DNA from: Rubrivivax sp.
Lineage (GTDB): Bacteria > Pseudomonadota > Gammaproteobacteria > Burkholderiales > Burkholderiaceae_C
Assembly (NCBI GenBank): GCA_016790425.1
Contig: JAEUPF010000119.1
Span: forward strand, 1 to 37,106
Direction: 5' to 3'
Length of the DNA stretch: 37,106 bases
Shown here: piece after piece, positions 8,684-14,824 of the stretch
Position numbering within the stretch: the stretch's first letter is position 1
Layout of the letters: every line of letters begins with the position of its first letter
Translations under genes and position numbers: made by a program
Notes under the pieces: model-generated
The model's input: the letters and a program-made list of their open reading frames with translations, nothing else
What the model was told of the DNA's origin: nothing
Databases searched by the model: none

Positions 8684-8834
8684 GGGGTGCACTCCTCTCT
8701 CATCGTCGTCGTGGTTGTGCGGGAAACGCTGCGGGCGATGATGGTCGGTGCCGGCGCACGGACCATCGGGTCTAGCCCGAAGGCGAAAGGCGCATTCTGC
8801 GCGCACCTGCGCCGGAGTAGCCCGGATGGATAGC

Positions 8835-8852
8835 CCCGGCGGGTACGCCGGG
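8835..8852. repeat. GC hairpin in the soxD-soxY gap
   Basis: CCCGGCG, a four-base GGTA loop, then CGCCGGG gives a perfect 7-bp stem. It lies in the 186-base space between the soxD stop and soxY start, the largest gap inside the sox cluster. The flanking GTAGCCCGGATG (about 8817-8828) resembles the GTAGCCCGGAT core of small dispersed palindromic elements common in Proteobacteria. It could attenuate or protect mRNA between soxCD and soxYZ. One copy in one window cannot establish a repeat family. Confidence 0.35.
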
Positions 8853-8869
8853 CGCTGCGATGCTCGCGC

Positions 8870-9751
8870 TCACGGGCCGCGCGTGTCGATCCCACGTTGC
8901 GCACCGACACGGCGGTTCTGCTCGGCGAGGTTGCCGTGCAGGCCGCGCGCGTGCGCGGGCAGCGAAGAGGCGACGTGCGGCTCGCCGGGGAGGCAGCGGG
9001 TCATGCAGGCGCGAGCGCGCACGTCGGGCCCGCGTGGGGCGCCGCGCAGCGGACCGATGCCGGTGCCGGGCCACAGGCCATGCTGCGTGGTGAGGCCGTC
9101 GCGATTGGGCAGGCGCTGCTGCACTTGGCGCACGTTGTGCTCGCCGAGCACGAACGTCTCGGGCAGCACGCCCGCCAGGTGCAGCAGGTAGGCGGTGAGC
9201 GCGTACACGTCGTCGTCGGAGAGCGACTTCGGCGCGTCCCACGGCATGGCGCGGCGGATCGTGTCCCACAGCGTCGACAGATGCGCCAGCTTCATCATCG
9301 TCGTGCGCGCCGGGTAGGCTTCGTCGGTGAGACGCGTGACGCGGCCGAGCGCGATGTCGGCGTCGGTGGTGCCGCCCACCAGCGGGGCGAAGAACTCGTT
9401 GCTCTCGCCGAAGACGCCGTGGCAGTTGGCGCACTTCGCGTCCCACAGCACCTGGCCGCGCGCCGCCGAGCCGCGCCCCGGCGGCAGGCCCTTGAAGTCG
9501 GGGCGCACGTCGATGTCCCAGGCGGCCAGCTCGGCCGCGGTGGCGGCGCGGCCAATCCCCTCGAACGTCGCTTCGAGGCCCGCTTCGGGCTTCGCTGCGC
9601 GTTTCGGTGCGGCCGTTGCCGGCGCGACCTTCATCGCCGCCGCAGGCGGCTGCGCGAAAGCGCCAGCCGCCGCGCCGAGGCCGGCGGCCAGCGCCAGAGC
9701 CAGCGTCAGCGTGACCGATGCGCAGCGCCAGCGCTCACGCCAGCTGCACAT
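8870..9751 (-). CDS. soxD: SoxD, cytochrome c subunit of sulfane dehydrogenase SoxCD
   Basis: SoxD passes electrons from the molybdenum subunit SoxC when the sulfane sulfur bound to SoxY is oxidised. The 293-residue precursor has a signal sequence (hydrophobic about 12-33, ending AFAQ) and a linker rich in Ala/Pro/Lys. A class I cytochrome c domain follows, with CANCH at 107-111 and a probable Met ligand in RRAMPWDAPKSL. The C-terminal region has ACMTRC and GNLAEQNRRVGAQRGIDT, which I recognise from SoxD proteins. Only one CxxCH is present, so it is not the dihaem form known from Paracoccus. Its start overlaps the end of soxC by 17 bases, implying translational coupling. Confidence 0.93.
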   Translation of the reverse strand: MCSWRERWRCASVTLTLALALAAGLGAAAGAFAQPPAAAMKVAPATAAPKRAAKPEAGLEATFEGIGRAATAAELAAWDIDVRPDFKGLPPGRGSAARGQVLWDAKCANCHGVFGESNEFFAPLVGGTTDADIALGRVTRLTDEAYPARTTMMKLAHLSTLWDTIRRAMPWDAPKSLSDDDVYALTAYLLHLAGVLPETFVLGEHNVRQVQQRLPNRDGLTTQHGLWPGTGIGPLRGAPRGPDVRARACMTRCLPGEPHVASSLPAHARGLHGNLAEQNRRVGAQRGIDTRGP

Positions 9752-11135
9752 TGCTCACCTCGCCGCTGTCGCGCACGAGCCAGGTCTGGATGGCGTTGTT
9801 GTGGTAGATCGAGCGCCGCCCGCGCACGGCGCGCAGTTCGCGGATCGTCGGCTGCACGTAGCCGGTGCTGTCGATGGCGCGGCTTTGCACGAAGGCGGCA
9901 TGGCCGTCCCAACGCCAAGGCAGCGTGAAGCGCGTCAGGCATTTGTCGAGCACGGGCGGCTGCAGCGCCGCCGGCTTCCAGTGGCGTCCGCCGTCCACCG
10001 ATACGTCGACACGCCGGATGCGCCCGCGCCCCGACCAGGCGAGGCCGCTGATCGTGTGCCAGCCGCGGCCCAGCAGCACCTGCCCGCCCGAGGGCGTGGT
10101 GACGACGCTCTTGCACTCCTGCACGCTCGTGTACTGGCGGTGCAGGCCGCCGGGCATCAGGTCGATGTACTGCAGCGCCTCGTCCTTGCTGCCGTACGGT
10201 TCGTCGCCCACCTCGATGCGGCGCAGGTATTTCACCCAGCTCACGCCTTGCACGCCGGGCACCACCAGGCGCAGCGGGTAGCCGTTCTCCGGGCGCAGCA
10301 TCTCGCCGTTCTGCCCATAGGCGACGAGCACCTCGCCGGATTCGACCTGCTCCATCGCGACCGTGCGCGTCAGGCCCGAGCCGTCGGCGCCTTCGGCCAG
10401 CACGTGGCGGCCGCGCCGGAAGTCGGCGCCGGCCATCTCCAGTAGCAGCCGCAGCGGCACGCCGGTGAACTCGCTGCACGACAGCATGCCGTGCGTGTAC
10501 TGCACCGTCGGCACGGCGACGCCACCCCACTCCATGCCGGTGTTGGCGCCGCACTCGATGAAGTGGAAGCGGCTCACCGAGGGCAGCCGCATCAGTTCGT
10601 CCATCGTGAACACGAGCGGCCGGCGCACGAGGGTCTCGTCGCTGCCGTTGACCATCAGGCGGTGCCGGGTCGGATCGACGTCCCACCAGCCCTGGTGGTG
10701 GCGCTCGAAGTGCAGCCCGGCGGGGGTGACGATGCCGAACAGGCTCTGCAGCGGCGTGAACGACACCGACGCCTGCGGGGTCTGCGTCAGCCCCGGGCTG
10801 GCGCGCCGCTGCACGTTGGCTTCGTGCTGCGAGGGCTGGCCGTAGCCGCTGCTCGCCACGGGCCTGCCGAGGCCGCGGCTGTGCTCGGGCAGTTCGAGGA
10901 TCGCGGGGTCGCCGGCCTGCGTCGGCGCGCTGTTCGCGCTGTCCGCGCTGTCCGCGCCGTTCGCGCGCCGCGGCGCCGCTGCGGCTGCCGCCGCCAGCGC
11001 CGCGGCGAACGCGGCACCGATGAAGCCGCGCCGCCCTTGGCGCGCCTCCTGCCACGCGTGGCGCACGCCGGCGGCGTCGAGGAAGTTCTCCGGTGCCTTC
11101 AGCAGCGGTGCGGCGGCGGAACGCAGATCGGGCAC
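9735..11135 (-). CDS. soxC: SoxC, molybdopterin subunit of sulfane dehydrogenase SoxCD
   Basis: SoxC belongs to the sulfite-oxidase family and removes six electrons from the SoxY-bound sulfane sulfur. The protein is about 466 residues. A twin-arginine-like QGRRGFIGAAFAAALAA (residues 33-49) is followed by an Ala/Ser/Asp-rich linker. The molybdopterin domain carries the Mo-ligand Cys195 in HFIECGANTGMEWGG, and a Mo-co dimerisation domain follows (WSGRGRIRRVDVSVDGGRHW). No ATG is suitably placed. I chose GTG at 11135, which gives PDLRSAAAPLLKAPENFLDAAG and starts just after the BLUF stop; the longer open frame only overlaps the BLUF gene. The linker ADSADSANSA comes from a short GC repeat. Start confidence is moderate, identity high. 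Confidence 0.93.
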   Translation of the reverse strand: MPDLRSAAAPLLKAPENFLDAAGVRHAWQEARQGRRGFIGAAFAAALAAAAAAAPRRANGADSADSANSAPTQAGDPAILELPEHSRGLGRPVASSGYGQPSQHEANVQRRASPGLTQTPQASVSFTPLQSLFGIVTPAGLHFERHHQGWWDVDPTRHRLMVNGSDETLVRRPLVFTMDELMRLPSVSRFHFIECGANTGMEWGGVAVPTVQYTHGMLSCSEFTGVPLRLLLEMAGADFRRGRHVLAEGADGSGLTRTVAMEQVESGEVLVAYGQNGEMLRPENGYPLRLVVPGVQGVSWVKYLRRIEVGDEPYGSKDEALQYIDLMPGGLHRQYTSVQECKSVVTTPSGGQVLLGRGWHTISGLAWSGRGRIRRVDVSVDGGRHWKPAALQPPVLDKCLTRFTLPWRWDGHAAFVQSRAIDSTGYVQPTIRELRAVRGRRSIYHNNAIQTWLVRDSGEVSNVQLA

Positions 11136-11173
11136 GGTGGTGCGTCGACGCAGGCCCGGCCGGCCTTTCGAGA

Positions 11174-11599
11174 TCAGCCCTGGCAGGCCACCGACGCGGT
11201 GGCCACCAGCTCCTCGAACAGCGCCATCGACACCGCGCCGGAGACGGCGAACGGGTCGAGCGTGGCGGTGGCCGAGTACTTCAGCAGCAGCGACGGGTTC
11301 AGCCGCGCCAGCGCCACCTGCCCCATCGCCCAGCCGGCGAAGCGCCGTTCGCCGATCTCCTCGTACAGCACCAGTTCGGCGCCGTGGTGGCGGCGGTCGG
11401 CGACGATGCGGTTGTAGAGGGTGTTGACGGCGGCGCGCCCGCCTTCCAGCACCTGCAGGAAGATGCCCTCGCTGTGGCACAGCACGCCGGTGATGCCGTT
11501 GGCGGCGTTGTGGGCGCGGCTGGTGCGCAGGATCGCCGTCAGGTCCTCGGGCGCGAGGCCGGCCGCGGCGCGGCTGGCGTAGAGAAGGCGCACGAGCAT
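11174..11599 (-). CDS. BLUF-domain blue-light photoreceptor protein
   Basis: A 141-residue stand-alone BLUF (blue light using FAD) protein. The flavin-site residues all match characterised short BLUF proteins: Tyr7 in RLLYAS, Asn31 in HNAANGITGVL, Gln49 in GIFLQVLEG, and Trp90/Met92 in FAGWAMG. Tyr, Gln and the Trp/Met pair form the photoswitch network in AppA, PixD and BlrB. After the domain (about 95 residues) there is a 45-residue mostly helical tail and no effector domain, so it must signal by protein contact. It is the promoter-proximal gene of the sox cluster, 38 bases before soxC and on the same strand. The start at 11599 gives the standard domain opening MLVRLLYAS. The open frame continues 29 codons upstream, and no strong ribosome-binding site decides between them. 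Confidence 0.93.
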   Translation of the reverse strand: MLVRLLYASRAAAGLAPEDLTAILRTSRAHNAANGITGVLCHSEGIFLQVLEGGRAAVNTLYNRIVADRRHHGAELVLYEEIGERRFAGWAMGQVALARLNPSLLLKYSATATLDPFAVSGAVSMALFEELVATASVACQG

Positions 11600-11727
11600 G
11601 TCAGCGCCGCCCGGCCGCCCGCAGGCGCTGAAGGCCCTGAAGGTCCCTAAGACCCCGAAGGCCGCGAAGCGGGCCGTCCCGGTCATCCCCGGGGGCAGCG
11701 AACGACGTGAGCGTGGCGGCCGTCATC

Positions 11728-12555
11728 TCAGCCTTCCTTGCGCTTGAGCAGCGACAGGAACTCGCGGCGCAGGTTCATGTCCTTGAGGAAGGCGCCGCGC
11801 ATGACGCTGTTGACCATCGCGGTGTCGGTGTCCTTCACGCCGCGCCAGTGCATGCAGAAGTGATCGGCCTCCATGACGATGGCCAGGCCGTCGGGGCGCA
11901 CGCGGGCCTGCAACTCGTTGGCCAGCATCGTCACCGCTTCTTCCTGGATCTGCGGCCGGCTCATGATCCAGTCGGCGATGCGCGCGTACTTCGACAGGCC
12001 GATGAGATTGCTGTGCTCGTTGGGCAGGATGCCGATCCACACCTTGCCGAAGATCGGCACCATGTGGTGGCTGCAGGCGCTGCGCACGTTGATGGGCCCC
12101 ACGATCATCAGCTCGTTCAGCCGTTCGGCGTTGGGGAACTCGGTCACCGAGGGCATCGGCTTGTAGCGGCCGGCGAACACCTCGTCGAGGTACATCTTGG
12201 CCACACGCTCGGCCGTCTGCTGCGTGTTGTGGTCGCCGGTGGTGTCGATGACGAGCGCACGCAGCACCTCTTCGAGCTTGGCCGCCAGCTCGGCCTTCAG
12301 CTCGGCCATCTCGCCGGCGCGCAGGAACTCGGCGATGTTGTCATTGGCGTGGTAGCGCCGGCCGGCGTCGACCAGGCGGTAGCGGATGCGCTCGCTGGCC
12401 GGCAGGCGCTGCAGTTCTTCTTCGCTGCGCAGCAGGCGCGGTGCCGCGCCGGCCGTGCCATGCACCGTTGCCGCATGGGCCGTCGATGGCGCGTGCGCCG
12501 CAGGCGGCGCCGCGGCAGGCACGGCGGGCACGGCGAAAAACGGCTTGTCGGCCAT
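11728..12555 (-). CDS. folE: GTP cyclohydrolase I
   Basis: FolE converts GTP to 7,8-dihydroneopterin triphosphate, the first step of folate synthesis. The 275-residue protein shows the zinc and active-site motifs NVRSACSHHMVPIFGKVWIG and HFCMHWRGVKD, which together supply the Cys, His and Cys ligands. TTGDHNTQQTAERVAKMYLDEVF and EELT-like helices come before them. An N-terminal Ala/Pro/His-rich extension of about 40 residues precedes the conserved core. The start at 12555 is supported by GAGGAG eight bases upstream; 19 further upstream codons are open but unsupported. It lies 128 bases upstream of the BLUF-sox genes on the same strand, and divergent from rsmB with an 83-base gap. Whether it is co-transcribed with the sox cluster is unclear. 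Confidence 0.95.
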   Translation of the reverse strand: MADKPFFAVPAVPAAAPPAAHAPSTAHAATVHGTAGAAPRLLRSEEELQRLPASERIRYRLVDAGRRYHANDNIAEFLRAGEMAELKAELAAKLEEVLRALVIDTTGDHNTQQTAERVAKMYLDEVFAGRYKPMPSVTEFPNAERLNELMIVGPINVRSACSHHMVPIFGKVWIGILPNEHSNLIGLSKYARIADWIMSRPQIQEEAVTMLANELQARVRPDGLAIVMEADHFCMHWRGVKDTDTAMVNSVMRGAFLKDMNLRREFLSLLKRKEG

Positions 12556-12638
12556 GGCAACGGGCTCCTCGCGTGGGGCCAGGCATTGTGCGCCGGCGGC
12601 AAAGACCGGCACAAAGGCGGCCCGATAGACTGCCCCGG

Positions 12639-14189
12639 GTGAGCCCGCCCGTGCATTCCCCTTCCCTGGCGCTGCTGCTCGAACACGCGGCCGACGCCGT
12701 GGCCGCGGTGCGCGCCGGCCGCTCGCTCACCGAGCTGCTGCCGCGCCAGCCCGAGGCCCTGCGCCCCGGCGTGCAGGCGCTCGCCTTCCATGCCTTGCGC
12801 CGGCTCGGTGCGGCGCAAGCGGTGCGCGCGCAGCTCGCGCCGAAGACGCCGCCGCCGGCGGTGGAGGCACTGCTGCTGACGGCGCTGGCGCTGCTGTGGC
12901 CGGCCGAACCCGATGATCCGCAAGGCGAGCCGCCCTACGCCGAACACACGCTGGTCGACCAGGCCGTGGCCGCGGCGCGCCGGCGCGTGCCGGCGGCGGC
13001 CGGTTTCGTCAACGCGGTGCTGCGCCGCTTCCTGCGCGAGCGCGCCGCGTGCGTCGAGGCGGCCGGGCATTCGCCGCTGGGGGCATGGAATCACCCGCCG
13101 TGGTGGATCGATCGCCTGCGCCACGACTGGCCGGCGAACTGGCAGGGGTTGCTGCGCCAGGCGAACCGCCGGCCGCCGATGACGTTGCGCGCCAACGCGC
13201 GCCGCGGCAGCGCCGAGCAGCTCGTGGAGCGGCTGGCCCGGCACGGCATCGCCGCGCAGCTGCTGCCGCCGCTGACGCCGGCGCTGGCAGCGTACGCCAA
13301 CCATGCCGTGTGGCTGCACGAGCCACGGCCGGTGACGCAACTGCCCGGCTTCGTCGAAGGCGAGGTGTCGGTGCAGGACGCGGCCGCCCAGGTGGCAGCG
13401 CCGCTCGTGCTGGGGGCTGCCGCGGCAGCGCGCCCGGCTCCTCTTGCGCCGTGGACCGCGGCCCTGGGTGGCGCCGGCATGGCCACTGCCGCCTTGCCGC
13501 CCCTGCCGCCCCTGTCGCGTCTGCGCCCCGGCGCGCGCGTGCTCGATGCCTGCGCCGCGCCGGGCGGCAAGACCGCGCACCTGCTCGAGCTGGCGCCGGA
13601 CATCGAGCTGGTGGCCCTCGACGCCGACGCGGCCCGCCTGGCGCGCGTGCAGGAGAACCTGGCGCGCCTGCACCTGGCCGGTTCGACGTCGCCGCCCACC
13701 GGCTCGGTGCAGGTGGCCGCCGCCGATGCCCGCCGCACCAGCCAGTGGTGGGACGGGCGGCCGTTCGACGCCATCTTGCTCGACGCACCGTGCACCGCCT
13801 CGGGCATCGTGCGCCGCCATCCCGACGTGCGCTGGTTGCGCCGGCCTGCGGACATCGACGCGCTCGGCCGCGTGCAGGCCGAGTTGCTCGACGCGCTGTG
13901 GCCGCTGCTGGCCCCGGGCGGGCGGCTGCTGTACGCCACCTGCTCGGTGTTCAAGGCCGAAGGCGGGCAGCAGATCGACGCGTTTTTGCAACGCCTGGGG
14001 CCCGGCGCGGCCCGGCTGCACCCTCACTCGCCGGGGCATCTGCTGCCTCTCGCGGACAATGAAACAGCAAGGGAGCCCGGCGCGCCGGCCACGCCCGCCG
14101 CCACCGGGGGGGCATCGCCACCACGGTCGCGGCCGCCACCGGGCGCGGCGCACGACGGCTTCTTCTACGCGCTGATCGAGAAGACCTAG
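12639..14189 (+). CDS. rsmB: RsmB, 16S rRNA (cytosine(967)-C5)-methyltransferase
   Basis: This enzyme methylates C967 of 16S rRNA using SAM. The roughly 516-residue protein has an N-terminal NusB-like RNA-binding domain (HTLVDQAVAAARRRVPAAAGFVNAVLRRFLRE). A Rossmann methyltransferase domain follows, with SAM motif I DACAAPGGKTAHLLEL, the LDAPCTASGIVRRHPDVRWL motif holding the Pro-Cys active site, and LYATCSVFKAEGGQQ holding the catalytic Thr-Cys. Both active-site cysteines are present. The start is uncertain: GTG codons at 12639 and 12651 are both in frame, and neither has a clear ribosome-binding site. An Ala/Pro/Gly insertion of about 35 residues precedes the end HDGFFYALIEKT. It leads the block DUF4390, ntrY-like, ntrX-like. 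Confidence 0.94.
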   Translation: MSPPVHSPSLALLLEHAADAVAAVRAGRSLTELLPRQPEALRPGVQALAFHALRRLGAAQAVRAQLAPKTPPPAVEALLLTALALLWPAEPDDPQGEPPYAEHTLVDQAVAAARRRVPAAAGFVNAVLRRFLRERAACVEAAGHSPLGAWNHPPWWIDRLRHDWPANWQGLLRQANRRPPMTLRANARRGSAEQLVERLARHGIAAQLLPPLTPALAAYANHAVWLHEPRPVTQLPGFVEGEVSVQDAAAQVAAPLVLGAAAAARPAPLAPWTAALGGAGMATAALPPLPPLSRLRPGARVLDACAAPGGKTAHLLELAPDIELVALDADAARLARVQENLARLHLAGSTSPPTGSVQVAAADARRTSQWWDGRPFDAILLDAPCTASGIVRRHPDVRWLRRPADIDALGRVQAELLDALWPLLAPGGRLLYATCSVFKAEGGQQIDAFLQRLGPGAARLHPHSPGHLLPLADNETAREPGAPATPAATGGASPPRSRPPPGAAHDGFFYALIEKT

Positions 14190-14208
14190 CGAAGCCCGAG
14201 CGCCCCGC

Positions 14209-14808
14209 ATGCCGCCAAACCCCGAGGTCCGCCGACGCACGCTGCTGGGCCGAGGAGCCCGGCTGGCGCTGGCTGCGCTCGTGGCGGGCCCGGCGGTGCC
14301 CGTCGCGGCGCAGGCGCAGCAGGGGGTCGAGCTGACTTCGCTGCGCACCAGCCGCGATGACGGCGTCCTGAGCCTGGACTTCACCGCCCGCGTCGCCTTG
14401 CCGCGCGCCGTGGAAGAAGCCTTGTCGCGCGGCGTGCCGGTGTACTTCGTGGCCCAGGCAACGCTGTGGCGCAGCCGCTGGTACTGGCGCGACGAGCGCG
14501 TGGCGCGCGTCACGCGGCAGTGGCGCATCGCCTTCCAGCCGCTCACGGGCCATTGGCGCGTCGGCCTCGGCGGCCTGAACCAGACGCATGCCACGCTCGA
14601 CGAGGCGCTCGCCTCGGCCTCGCGCGGCGCCGGCTGGAAGCTGGCCGACCTGTCGCAGATCGACCCCGACCAGAGCTACACGGTCGAGTTCGAATACCGT
14701 CTGGACCTCTCGCAGCTGCCCAGCCCGATGCAGTTCGGCCTGGTGACGCAGGGTGACTGGGCCTTCGGCGTCACCCGCGTGCTGAAGCTGCAGCAAGGGT
14801 TGCCCTGA
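14209..14808 (+). CDS. DUF4390 domain exported protein
   Basis: A 199-residue protein with an N-terminal export signal (RRRTLLGRGARLALAALVAG, possibly twin-arginine type, ending AAQAQ). The rest is a DUF4390 domain: LRTSRDDGVLSLDFTARVALPRAVEEAL, WRSRWYWRDERVARVTRQWRIAFQPLTGHWRVG and the C-terminal FGLVTQGDWAFGVTRV. The family has no assigned biochemical role. In betaproteobacteria it is typically found, as here, between rsmB and an NtrY-like kinase. That suggests a periplasmic accessory of the signalling pair, an inference from conserved order alone. It starts 20 bases after rsmB and ends 16 bases before the kinase ATG. Confidence 0.9.
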   Translation: MPPNPEVRRRTLLGRGARLALAALVAGPAVPVAAQAQQGVELTSLRTSRDDGVLSLDFTARVALPRAVEEALSRGVPVYFVAQATLWRSRWYWRDERVARVTRQWRIAFQPLTGHWRVGLGGLNQTHATLDEALASASRGAGWKLADLSQIDPDQSYTVEFEYRLDLSQLPSPMQFGLVTQGDWAFGVTRVLKLQQGLP

Positions 14809-14824
14809 GCCGGGCCTGTTGCCG

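Noticed and set aside
11135-11480. Longer soxC beginning at 11480
   Set aside because: The extra 115 codons overlap the BLUF gene on the same strand and read as Arg/Gly-rich shadow; SoxC-like sequence begins only after the BLUF stop.
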